From NCBI GenBank assembly GCA_029688825.1, contig JARUKX010000017.1, positions 1 through 64,000 on the forward strand: a stretch of 64,000 nucleotides of DNA, given 5' to 3'. The DNA is from Haloarculaceae archaeon H-GB1-1. Its GTDB lineage: Archaea; Halobacteriota; Halobacteria; Halobacteriales; Haloarculaceae. Numbering within the stretch: the stretch's first letter is position 1; every line of letters begins with the position of its first letter. Under the pieces are notes generated by a model. It made no database searches, was not told the DNA's origin, and was given only the letters and a program-made list of their open reading frames with translations. Positions 17,105 to 24,254 of the stretch are shown here, in pieces. A program made the position numbers and the translations under genes.

Positions 17105-19679
17105 GATCGAGGAGGAGATCGCGGTTGTCCACGCGGCGGTAGTTCGGTTCCCCGCCGAGCCCGTGAACGGGGAAGCGTTCCTCGCCTTCCCGTCGCTGGT
17201 TCAGTTCGTCGATGCGCTCGGTGACAAACTCCTCGAAGGCGTCGAGGTCCTCTTCGAAGTAATTGTGGCTGCGAACGCGTGCCAGTTGGCGGAGCAGCTG
17301 TTTGCAGCCCGACGAGACATACTTGTACTCGCCGACGCATCCCCGGAGATTGGTTTCCATCACCTGCCCGAACTCGGAGTCGATGAGTTCGTCGCTGTCA
17401 CGGGTCGCCGGCAGCGGCGCCGTCTCGAAGGCAACCCGGTAGTCGGTGTACTCGATCTTCGAGAGGGTCTTCTGGCAGTTTTTCGCCCCGTCATCGCGTA
17501 ACGCTTCGAACATCGTTCGCGAGCGGGCGTGCTCTTCGAACGGCGTCGGATGATACGTGATGGTCGTCAGCGTATCGTCCAGGTCCGCCTCGCCAGCGAC
17601 GACGTCGTCGAGTGTCTCAAGGAAGTGGAAGAACGTGAACTGGAGGCGCTCGTTCGGGCGTTCGCTGCGCCGGTGGGCTAGATAGAGGAGCGCCTGGAAG
17701 TTCGGCGTGTCGCTCGGTGGATCGAGCGCGGAGTTCTTGACGACCCTGGACGCGCGCTTGCGACTTCCGCTTTTGTAGTCAAGCAAATGGTCAGGGCCAT
17801 GGACGAGGTCGATCTTCCCCTTCAGGCCGAGATCCTGGTTCTCGAACCAGCGCTCTGTGAACGGCGACTCGACGGACCGGTTGAAGTGATCGGCGAAGAA
17901 GTTCCGTCCCCACCCGCTGTCCGGGGTCAGCAGGTCGTCGCCCTCCGGAGTGCGGTCGTCGAGCAGCTCAACGATGGTTTCGAGGCCGACCTGATACTTG
18001 GTGCGACGCGTGGGACGGTCGACACGCCGCACGAACGACGCCGTTTCATCGAGCATTACGTCCACGAGATCCTCGATAGTCTCGGCGTCGATCAGGTCCG
18101 GGTGGTTGACGTAGAACTCGGCGAAGTCGTGGAAGAGATTCCCCTCCTTGAAATAGTCCTTATCGGGGCTGTCGACAAGCCGACTGAAAAGATAGTCGCG
18201 AGGGCTGTTGACGTAGGTGCTCAGGCTGGATTGACTGACCGTGTCGATCTGGGTCGGCGAGACATTGAGTGGTTCTTTCTCGAAGCCGTCCCCGCTTGCG
18301 CCGAACGTTCGGCCGTGCGTTACCGTGTCGAGGTCGCTGAAGCGCTCGAAGTCGTCCTCAAGGAGGTCCTCGAAGTAGAGACACGGTGTCGCCGGTGAGC
18401 CGCCGATCGTGTCCTGGACGAGATAGTACTGTTCGACGCCGTTCTGGAGCAGGAGTTGGAACTGCGTGAGGTTCCGGGTGAACTCTGCGTCGCGGTCGAC
18501 CCACGGGCGACGAGGTGGGGAATGGGTCCACGACTCGTCAAGACCCAGGTAGAAGACGACGGGGCGGTCAACGTAGGCCGCGGATTTCGCGTCGGCCAAG
18601 AGGACCCCCTCGTGGTCACGGTCGACGGGCACCTCGTAGCTCTGGAGGTAGAACTCGAGCCGATCGACGGCTCGTTCGGTGATGTCGTCGTTCGCGATGC
18701 CGAGCGCCTCGAGTTCGTCGCGGAACGCATCGAGGCTGGTTCCGACCTGCCGTTCGTACGCGGTGAGCGCGGCTGCGAACGTGGTGTCCTCAATCTCCGT
18801 GCTAAATTCTCGGAACCACGGGAGACTGTCGGCTTCGACATCCTGGAGTCGTTTGTCGTTATGTTCGACGTCGACCGCAATCCCGAGGCGGGAGAGGACA
18901 GACCGAATAGTCTTCACGCGCGTATCTGTCCCGCAAGTGGCGGCGCGAAGGAACTGGACGAATCCGCGGTGATGCTGGTCGTCGGCGAATCCGGGGCCAC
19001 CGATGAACGGAATGTCGGCTGCCTCGAGTGCGCTCTCGACGAGCGTCGAGTACTCGCTGCCGCGATCCGCAACGACCGCGACATCCTCCGCGTTTTCGGC
19101 GGAGACCACACCGAGCACGGCGTCGACAATCGCGGTACTCGAGTTGAAGACGTGGAACGGCGGGTGGTCGAAGGCGGCATCGGTGAACGGATCGACCCTG
19201 TCGTACTGCGCCGGGAGGATTGATCGTTCGAGGGTCGTGAGTTGGTCGTGGCCGACGACGGCGACGTCTTTTCTGTCGTCGATCTGGTACTCGCTGAGTC
19301 GCCGAGAGGTCGTGTCGAGCGTGGATAGCTGTTCAACGGTGGTCTCAGTTGCGGCGTCGGCGTACGCGTCGTAATTGAGGACAGCGTCGACGTGTCCCTG
19401 ATGTTCCCAGCACTGGAGGGTGTTGCCGATCGCGTATGATGCCTGCTTCCAGTCGAGGTCGGTGGAGGTGACGAGTTCCAGAAACGCGCTCCGGTCCTCG
19501 GCGCGTTCGCGACGGCCCGCTGCAAGTCGACGTGGCGTGATGGCGAATGAGCCAAGCTGCGGTCGGTCGAGGCGTCGATTCAGGCCACTGGCAAGCGGTG
19601 CGTCAGGAACGACGACGAGATCGTAGTCGCGGACGTCATCGTAGAGCGTGTCGAGTTGTTTCGCCCGCGTAACTGGCAC
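17097..19679 (-). CDS. AddB-like PD-(D/E)XK nuclease subunit
   Basis: An 860-residue protein with a GTG start. The N-terminal region lacks a P-loop (LVVVPDAPLASGLNRRL), as expected for an inactivated helicase fold of the AddB/RexB type. A RecB-like nuclease occupies about residues 525-720: SLSTYVNSPRDYLFSRL, GNLFHDFAEFYV and GKIDLVHGPDHLLDYKSGS carrying the D..D-x-K catalytic residues. I do not see the four-cysteine iron-sulphur arrangement of bacterial AddB. With the AddA-like partner it should process double-strand ends or degrade foreign DNA. An AT-rich TATA-like stretch at about 19700-19715 fits leaderless transcription from the GTG. Confidence 0.8.
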   Translation of the reverse strand: MPVTRAKQLDTLYDDVRDYDLVVVPDAPLASGLNRRLDRPQLGSFAITPRRLAAGRRERAEDRSAFLELVTSTDLDWKQASYAIGNTLQCWEHQGHVDAVLNYDAYADAATETTVEQLSTLDTTSRRLSEYQIDDRKDVAVVGHDQLTTLERSILPAQYDRVDPFTDAAFDHPPFHVFNSSTAIVDAVLGVVSAENAEDVAVVADRGSEYSTLVESALEAADIPFIGGPGFADDQHHRGFVQFLRAATCGTDTRVKTIRSVLSRLGIAVDVEHNDKRLQDVEADSLPWFREFSTEIEDTTFAAALTAYERQVGTSLDAFRDELEALGIANDDITERAVDRLEFYLQSYEVPVDRDHEGVLLADAKSAAYVDRPVVFYLGLDESWTHSPPRRPWVDRDAEFTRNLTQFQLLLQNGVEQYYLVQDTIGGSPATPCLYFEDLLEDDFERFSDLDTVTHGRTFGASGDGFEKEPLNVSPTQIDTVSQSSLSTYVNSPRDYLFSRLVDSPDKDYFKEGNLFHDFAEFYVNHPDLIDAETIEDLVDVMLDETASFVRRVDRPTRRTKYQVGLETIVELLDDRTPEGDDLLTPDSGWGRNFFADHFNRSVESPFTERWFENQDLGLKGKIDLVHGPDHLLDYKSGSRKRASRVVKNSALDPPSDTPNFQALLYLAHRRSERPNERLQFTFFHFLETLDDVVAGEADLDDTLTTITYHPTPFEEHARSRTMFEALRDDGAKNCQKTLSKIEYTDYRVAFETAPLPATRDSDELIDSEFGQVMETNLRGCVGEYKYVSSGCKQLLRQLARVRSHNYFEEDLDAFEEFVTERIDELNQRREGEERFPVHGLGGEPNYRRVDNRDLLLDHD

Positions 19680-19804
19680 GCCAAGAACAACTCAGGCATT
19701 TATTCATAAAATTATCGCCACCTATATTCATGATTGCTACCACCACGGTCGTTCCTCGTGGATCTGATCCAAAACCGAGGGATGGATTCTCTCGTCGCTA
19801 CTAG

Positions 19805-19846
19805 TTAACCAACATAGTTGAGTGATATGTCTCGGTTGTTGGTTAA
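19805..19846. repeat. inverted repeat TTAACCAACA-N22-TGTTGGTTAA (site C)
   Basis: Perfect 10-base arms at 19805-19814 and 19837-19846. It lies in the divergent gap between the AddB-like gene and the P-loop ATPase gene, so it could regulate either. Its right flank, TTAATCCGATTCC, is nearly identical to that of site E (TTAATCCGGTTCC). Confidence 0.85.
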
Positions 19847-19901
19847 TCCGATTCCAAGTAGAGGCCAGAAATCACGAGGAGAGAAGAGGAGAAATGTGGA
19901 G

Positions 19902-19937
19902 TTAATCTTAAGATTAAGTTTCAAATTAGATTTAAGT
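19902..19937 (+). promoter_or_regulatory. palindromic operator and TATA region of the ATPase gene
   Basis: TTAATCTTAAGATTAA at 19902-19917 is a perfect 16-base palindrome. It is followed by AGATTTAAG (19928-19936), a TATA-like sequence about 28 bases before the ATG at 19960, which suggests leaderless transcription. A protein bound to the palindrome would cover the BRE/TFB side of the promoter. The same palindrome family occurs before the next gene. Confidence 0.55.
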
Positions 19938-19959
19938 TGGTTCGGTATGTGGAGCCACC

Positions 19960-20889
19960 ATGAGCGATCAATTCACCGAGGCCCTGGATCAAACGGAGGA
20001 AGCCCAGGAAGCCTACGCAAATCAGCTCGGCATCAAACCAGCGCGGATCCCATTTACAGCCGAAACACTTCCCGACGCAAGTATCGCAGTGCGCGCGAAT
20101 CAAGACCTCCTCAATGAAGTCGCAAGTCACATTCTGAATCGGGCTGGCCACATCTCGATCATCGACGAGCGAGGAGCTGGAAAATCGCATTTCCGTGATC
20201 TCGTCTATGATGCGCTTTCAGAAGGCCCTCGAAGTGAGGAGTTTAGGGTCGCTCGAATCCGCGAAGTCGAATCCATCACGACCCGTCGATTCTATACACG
20301 CCTTCTCGACGAACTGAGTGAGTACGATGACCTCGAGATTCCGGAGTCGTATCCCCACGCCACAGATGAAGTCCGCCAGATCGTCGAAGAGGTCGCCGAA
20401 CAGCTCGAGGAGCTCAACGTGGCTTGTATCATCCAAGTTGACCAGCTCGAAGATGCGGCCCGAAACACGCGAACCTTCGAGCAGCTGTTAGCGGCATTGC
20501 AGAGCGTCGGGGACCTCGGTAACAGTGAACCGGTCTTCATTCTCTTCCTGTTCGGAACGGAACGGGCTGGTGATCGGATCGAGGAACTGCGGGAGACCCT
20601 GAGTTCTCGTCTCGTCGCGAAGGATCGGACCCTCGAGCGGTTCGGGTTCGCAGAGACGGAGGAACTCATTGCCCGCTGGCTGGCCTGGGCTCGCGAAGAG
20701 GAGTATGATTCCGGCTATCCGTCCGATCCATACGCGGCGAGCGCCATCGAGACCGTCGTCGACGTCAGTGATGGGACACCCCGCGATACACGGCAGAAAT
20801 GCTATCATGCCTTCCGAGCTGGCGCACAGCAGTTTGCGAGTGAGAACACCGTCGAGATCACGGACGAGACATTAGACGAATATCTTTAA
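19960..20889 (+). CDS. P-loop (AAA-type) ATPase, plasmid accessory type
   Basis: A 309-residue soluble ATPase. The Walker A is IIDERGAGKSHF (about residues 66-77; the first Gly of the usual motif is replaced) and the Walker B IIQVDQLED (about 150). A possible sensor is FILFLFGTERAGDR and an arginine-rich region with SSRLVAKDRTLERFGFAETEEL follows. It resembles DNA-binding AAA proteins of the Orc/Cdc6 and TniB/ExeA groups but lacks the winged helix. With the 104-aa protein 24 bases downstream it makes a two-gene unit surrounded by palindromes, consistent with plasmid partition or maintenance. That role is inference. Confidence 0.7.
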   Translation: MSDQFTEALDQTEEAQEAYANQLGIKPARIPFTAETLPDASIAVRANQDLLNEVASHILNRAGHISIIDERGAGKSHFRDLVYDALSEGPRSEEFRVARIREVESITTRRFYTRLLDELSEYDDLEIPESYPHATDEVRQIVEEVAEQLEELNVACIIQVDQLEDAARNTRTFEQLLAALQSVGDLGNSEPVFILFLFGTERAGDRIEELRETLSSRLVAKDRTLERFGFAETEELIARWLAWAREEEYDSGYPSDPYAASAIETVVDVSDGTPRDTRQKCYHAFRAGAQQFASENTVEITDETLDEYL

Positions 20890-20902
20890 TATTAAGCTTA
20901 AG
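20885..20902 (+). promoter_or_regulatory. AT-rich palindromic element before the 104-aa gene
   Basis: TTTAATATTAAGCTTAAG lies between the ATPase stop (20889) and the ATG at 20914. It overlaps the end of the ATPase gene and resembles the TTAATCTTAAGATTAA family. It could be both promoter (TATA-like) and operator for the second gene. Confidence 0.4.
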
Positions 20903-20913
20903 AATGAGGGCAT

Positions 20914-21228
20914 ATGAGCAACGACAACCCATTCGGCAAAGCCATGGACGAGGCAGCCGAAGAGCAAGATCAGGAGGAGCGCCAATCAGCATCGGATTTC
21001 GATGCAGAACCCTACTATGACGCGCTCAATACCGGAGTGAAGGACCACACCATCGGGGTCTCTGTGAGTGAAGAGATGCACCAGTTCTGGCGAGAGCTCC
21101 AAGATGCGGATGACCTCGACGTCGATCCTGCCCAGTCCATTCGCAACCATCTCGAGAATCTCTCGCACCGCCATCCCGAGGTGTTCGAACGAGCGATGCG
21201 AAAGCTCGAGATCGACCGGGAGATGTGA
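20914..21228 (+). CDS. small acidic protein partner of the P-loop ATPase
   Basis: A 104-residue protein with a disordered acidic N-terminus (MDEAAEEQDQEERQSASDFD) and a helical C-terminal half: TIGVSVSEEMHQFWRELQDA, then DPAQSIRNHLENLSHRHPE. The strand TIGVSVSEEMHQF followed by two helices resembles a ribbon-helix-helix DNA-binding domain. It follows the ATPase gene by 24 bases. An RHH protein beside an ATPase would fit a partition or regulation pair and is a candidate binder of the AT-rich palindromes. No exact family is recognised. Confidence 0.6.
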   Translation: MSNDNPFGKAMDEAAEEQDQEERQSASDFDAEPYYDALNTGVKDHTIGVSVSEEMHQFWRELQDADDLDVDPAQSIRNHLENLSHRHPEVFERAMRKLEIDREM

Positions 21229-21360
21229 TCATCGGGCTTACCAGCTGAACGGTTAGCGTACCGCTTCGTTAGTAAATTACATAGCGGATTGCTGTTGTCA
21301 CCGCGTCTGTGGTAGGCGTGATTACAGCGTTTCATACCCACTTGAGTCCTGGTGAGACCC

Positions 21361-21377
21361 GCCCCTATCGATTTGTT
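21361..21377 (+). repeat. origin box, family 1 (outlying copy)
   Basis: GCCCCTATCGATTTGTT is the leftmost copy of the family-1 origin box, about 2 kb from the main cluster in present sequence but only about 1.1 kb before the IS5-type insertion. It precedes the small origin-linked gene at 21475. Confidence 0.7.
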
Positions 21378-21413
21378 TTGCTGAGCAATCGATTTTCAGC
21401 CAGTGGATTTGTC

Positions 21414-21454
21414 TTAACCAACAAAACTATGGTTCTGGCAGCTTTGTTGGTTAA
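21414..21454 (+). promoter_or_regulatory. inverted repeat TTAACCAACA-N21-TGTTGGTTAA (site D), putative operator
   Basis: Perfect arms at 21414-21423 and 21445-21454. The right arm ends 20 bases before the ATG at 21475, so a protein bound here would control that gene. Site E has the same relation to the homologous gene at 37813-38148. Confidence 0.75.
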
Positions 21455-21474
21455 CACAGTCGGACCTGACTCCC

Positions 21475-21798
21475 ATGCCCTACGAGCCACCAACGCCCCC
21501 ATCAGAATTACCCACGGAGCTGATCGACACACTCAACGACTATTCTCCCGAGAAGCTCCAGCACGTCGCCCGGTACGCCGACGAACTCGCTGAGTACAAG
21601 GAACGAGAGGCACGGCTCGCAGAGGTGGAGGATGAAGATGAGATCGACGAGCGTCCCGATGACCTCCCTGATGACGTCCCCTCGAAAGCGACGATCACGA
21701 TCAAGGAGATCAACGACAACCGCTATTACTACTGGCAGTGGCGGGATGGAGAAAAAATCCGATCTCAATATAAAGGTCCCGTCAATCCTGGCGAGTAG
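21475..21798 (+). CDS. small DUF6788-like protein linked to origin 1
   Basis: A 107-residue protein with a helical N-terminus (LIDTLNDYSPEKLQHVARYADELAEYKE), a very acidic linker and a conserved tail KATITIKEINDNRYYYWQWRDG followed by EKIRSQYKGPV. The tail, rich in Tyr and Trp, is the hallmark of the family. A close relative lies at 37813-38148 next to origin 2, and a broken copy at 35530-35664. The consistent origin linkage suggests a role in replication or copy control, or in plasmid maintenance; no activity is known to me. The family name is from memory and moderately certain. Confidence 0.7.
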   Translation: MPYEPPTPPSELPTELIDTLNDYSPEKLQHVARYADELAEYKEREARLAEVEDEDEIDERPDDLPDDVPSKATITIKEINDNRYYYWQWRDGEKIRSQYKGPVNPGE

Positions 21799-21869
21799 AC
21801 GAAATAACAGTTCGGTTGGATGATCTGTGCGGGGTAACACCCCGTCTGCGAAGTGAAAGACGGGCAGTG

Positions 21870-22286
21870 TCAGCGCTCGGGTCGCGGGGCAGTCTGGTAG
21901 CGTTTGATATCGTCGGTCTTCTCGACCTGGTCGTAGATCTCTTGGAGCGTGTCTTGCGCTCGGAGGAGCTTGTGTTCCTCAAGGAACTGCCGTCCACTCT
22001 CACTGACTCCGTAGAACTTGTACGGGAGGTCGTTCTGCCGGCGGTCCTCCGGCAGGAGCACCTCCTCGACGATGCCGACGTCGACGAGCTGCTGGAGGTG
22101 CTGACGAATCGTCGTCTGGCTCTTGCTCGGATTGACGTAATCGAGTTCCTTCAGCGTCGGCAGTTCCGATGGATGCCCGAGGATATCCTGGAGGAGCGAG
22201 AACCGCGTCTCCTGGGTGACCACGTTGAGCCGCTCCCGAACGGACTCTAGGTCGCCGGGCGTGTGGTCGGAGGTACTCATTACCAT
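21870..22286 (-). CDS. winged-helix transcription regulator (paralogue of 12590-13066)
   Basis: A 138-residue protein starting MVMSTSDH (a second ATG two codons later at 22280 is also possible). It carries the same winged-helix pattern as the regulator at 12590: VTQETRFSLLQDILGHPSEL, then ELDYVNPSKSQTTIRQHLQQL and DLPYKFYGVSESG, ending with a helical tail EIYDQVEKTDDIKRYQ. It stands between the origin-linked small gene and the IS5-type element and probably regulates local genes. Confidence 0.8.
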   Translation of the reverse strand: MVMSTSDHTPGDLESVRERLNVVTQETRFSLLQDILGHPSELPTLKELDYVNPSKSQTTIRQHLQQLVDVGIVEEVLLPEDRRQNDLPYKFYGVSESGRQFLEEHKLLRAQDTLQEIYDQVEKTDDIKRYQTAPRPER

Positions 22287-22387
22287 AGAATTCGAATAAT
22301 GCGTGAAAAAGCGTTTCGCTCAAATACGCATCGGTTAGAAGCGAATTGACCGAATCGACTGACTGTGTACGGTGGCACCGCTAATAC

Positions 22388-22395
22388 AAGAGACC
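22388..22395. repeat. target-site duplication, left copy
   Basis: AAGAGACC directly precedes the left end of the IS5-type element and is repeated exactly at 23331-23338. Confidence 0.85.
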
Positions 22396-23330
22396 GGGCG
22401 TGTTTAGACGCTAGTAAGAGCGGCTAAATGTCTAACTTACTAGGAAGTGAAGCGGGAAAAGCCGGTTGTGTCATCCAAGCTCGCCCGCTTCACTGATCGG
22501 GTTGTCTCGCTTGCTCAAAAAGCCGTCGTCGGTGAGCCAGATCCAGCGTTCAAAGACGGTGACGGCGGCTACGCAGATTGGGTGATCGTGGCAATCCACG
22601 GCCTCCGCGAGTACCTGGATCATACGCATCGGCGGTTGCTGGACGTGCTCCACGAGATGCATGGAATTGTTGCCAAACTCGACCTAGCGGTGGCTGATCT
22701 GCCTGATTTCACGACCGTGTGTACGCGCAAGCAGGATCTGGAAATGCACATCTGGCGCGTCTTGCTGCGGCTGTCGGCAGAGTTGCACGATCTCGGCGAT
22801 GTTCAGGCGATCGACGCAACCGGCATGGATCGGATTGCCGCCAGCCAACACTACGCAAAACGGACGAATTACACGTTCGAGGCGGTGAAAACGACGCTCC
22901 TCAGTGATTGTAAGACTGGTGTGATCCTAGATATACATTGCTCGATGAAACAACCGCACGATTCGAAGATCGGCTGGCAAATGGTCAAACGCAATATCGA
23001 CAAACTGAACATTCTCACCGCCGACAAGGGCTACGACTGGTGGCTCCTTCGCCAAAGACTCCGTGCTGAAGGCGTCAAACCGGTGATCAAGCACCGCGAA
23101 TTCGGCTGTCACGGCGTCGCAAATAATCTCTTGCAAGATGATACGATCTATCATCAACGCTCGAACGCCGAATCCACATTTTTCGCGCTGCGCCGCAAAT
23201 ATGGCGAGATCGTTCGAGCTCGAACGTGGTTCGGTCAGTTCCGCGAACTCGTCCTGAAATGCGCCGTCAGAAACATCGAACTCAACGTCAGTCACTCACA
23301 ACCGTGAATTCACGCGTCTAAACAAGGCCC
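22396..23330 (+). mobile_element. IS5/ISH1-type insertion sequence
   Basis: A complete 935-base element. The left end GGGCGTGTTTAGACGC (22396-22411) and the reverse complement of the right end GGGCCTTGTTTAGACGC (23314-23330) are near-identical inverted repeats. The element is flanked by the exact 8-base duplication AAGAGACC, so it arrived by a recent, intact transposition. It inserted among the family-1 origin boxes, separating the 21361 copy from the rest. Confidence 0.9.
22447..23307 (+). CDS. IS5 family transposase
   Basis: A 286-residue transposase with a GTG start inside the 935-base element. The DDE triad is visible: D in VQAIDATGMDRIAASQHY (about residue 122), D in ILTADKGYDW (about 194) and E in QRSNAESTFFALRRKYG (about 241). 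The Y-(2)-R-(3)-E-like pattern near the last Glu fits IS4/IS5 transposases. The frame is intact. Confidence 0.88.
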   Translation: MKREKPVVSSKLARFTDRVVSLAQKAVVGEPDPAFKDGDGGYADWVIVAIHGLREYLDHTHRRLLDVLHEMHGIVAKLDLAVADLPDFTTVCTRKQDLEMHIWRVLLRLSAELHDLGDVQAIDATGMDRIAASQHYAKRTNYTFEAVKTTLLSDCKTGVILDIHCSMKQPHDSKIGWQMVKRNIDKLNILTADKGYDWWLLRQRLRAEGVKPVIKHREFGCHGVANNLLQDDTIYHQRSNAESTFFALRRKYGEIVRARTWFGQFRELVLKCAVRNIELNVSHSQP

Positions 23331-23338
23331 AAGAGACC
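23331..23338. repeat. target-site duplication, right copy
   Basis: AAGAGACC follows the right end of the element and exactly matches 22388-22395. Confidence 0.85.
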
Positions 23339-23381
23339 AGATATCGAGATCTCTGAACTCGATTGAGAGGTTAAGGAGACG

Positions 23382-23400
23382 CACCCCTATCGACTTGTTC
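23382..23400 (+). repeat. origin box, family 1
   Basis: CACCCCTATCGACTTGTTC, one mismatch to the consensus, 44 bases right of the IS target duplication. Confidence 0.8.
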
Positions 23401-23426
23401 GACAAAACCACCTGCATGCGGAGGGT

Positions 23427-23445
23427 CACCTCTATCGATTTGTTC
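23427..23445 (+). repeat. origin box, family 1
   Basis: CACCTCTATCGATTTGTTC, one mismatch to the consensus, 45 bases after the previous copy and in the same orientation. Confidence 0.8.
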
Positions 23446-23572
23446 AGCGGGAAGTCGTCCACGGAAGACCAGTATTGAACCAATGGAGCGAAAATGCCGA
23501 AATTGAGTAGAGAGGTGGCTATAGACGTGATCGGCTGCATCTATCGTGACCGTGTCGGCAGGACCACACACC

Positions 23573-23591
23573 CACCCCTATCGATTTGTTC
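23573..23591 (+). repeat. origin box, family 1 (consensus copy)
   Basis: CACCCCTATCGATTTGTTC, the last plus-oriented copy before the orientation switches. Confidence 0.85.
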
Positions 23592-23728
23592 TGGCGAGAA
23601 AGGGTGGGGAGGGGAGAGTTGGTCACGCGGAACTCACGTGGATATTGCACACTATGATGAAGTCCTTCGGCAGGATCGGTCTTTATTACCTCGATTTCTA
23701 CTGTATTCGGCATACGGGAGGGGTATGA

Positions 23729-23748
23729 GACAAATCGATAGGAGAGGG
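23729..23748 (-). repeat. origin box, family 1 (weak copy)
   Basis: GACAAATCGATAGGAGAGGG on the plus strand; it keeps CAAATCGATAGG but diverges at the G-rich end. Confidence 0.5.
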
Positions 23749-23899
23749 TGTAGAGTAGGTAGCTTGGGAAACAGAGGGAATAACAAGACACCCCACCATG
23801 GTACCAATATGTTCCCTGAGCCCGCTCTTCGTCCCCTGATTTCTTGACCAGTATTTAAGAACTCGATTAGGTGGGTAATAGAGTGCAGGAGTGCAGTTA

Positions 23900-23918
23900 G
23901 AACAAATCGATAGAGGTG
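23900..23918 (-). repeat. origin box, family 1
   Basis: Plus strand GAACAAATCGATAGAGGTG, the reverse complement of the consensus with one mismatch. Confidence 0.8.
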
Positions 23919-23922
23919 CGTT

Positions 23923-23940
23923 CTACTAGCTAGCTAGTAG
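23923..23940. repeat. 18-base perfect palindrome in origin 1
   Basis: CTACTAGCTAGCTAGTAG, directly after the origin box at 23900-23918. It could form a cruciform or bind a dimeric protein. Confidence 0.7.
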
Positions 23941-24062
23941 CTAGAACTAGAAAGAAGAGAAAGAGAAGATGAAAGCAGCTCTCGATTCCGTGCTAATCGT
24001 AACGTAGATGCAGCGTTAGTCCGTTCGGGAATTCTCTCACCCCCTCCCCTCCTTTGTGGTTA

Positions 24063-24081
24063 GAACAAATCGATAGGGGTG
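24063..24081 (-). repeat. origin box, family 1 (consensus copy)
   Basis: Plus strand GAACAAATCGATAGGGGTG, exact reverse complement of the consensus. Confidence 0.85.
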
Positions 24082-24221
24082 AGAGGGTGTTCGAGAGTTC
24101 TCGTGGATCGGTTGAGACGAAGGGTTCCTAACAAATCGTCGGAGGTCGCGGAGGACAACGGTGTAACCCTCCGATATCCTGGTTCTGAACGTCATACCGG
24201 TAGAAAAGAAATCGACAGGGG

Positions 24222-24230
24222 ATCTTTTAG
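24222..24230 (+). promoter_or_regulatory. TATA-like promoter of orc1/cdc6 gene 1
   Basis: CTTTTAGTA lies about 28 bases before the ATG at 24255, which places the transcription start at or very near the start codon (leaderless mRNA). A degenerate origin box (GAAATCGACAGGGG at about 24208-24221) directly precedes it, so Orc binding could autoregulate the gene. Confidence 0.55.
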
Positions 24231-24254
24231 TATCCTGATAGAGTGGGGTCCGGT

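Larger units (their letters stand above)
23339..24254. other. replication origin 1 (predicted)
   Basis: This 916-base gene-free stretch before an orc1/cdc6 gene holds repeated origin boxes in opposed orientation. Plus-oriented copies of CACCCCTATCGATTTGTTC or one-base variants lie at 23382-23400, 23427-23445 and 23573-23591. Minus-oriented copies lie at 23900-23918 and 24063-24081, with a weaker one at 23729-23748. Between and after them are AT-rich stretches (about 23680-23710 and 23845-23890) that could unwind, and an 18-base palindrome at 23923. The architecture matches haloarchaeal origins, in which inverted Orc boxes flank an unwinding element beside the cognate orc gene. Confidence 0.82.

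Noticed and set aside
23546-23847. Short plus-strand open frames within origin 1
   Set aside because: They run across origin boxes, have no family resemblance and no promoter at suitable distance.
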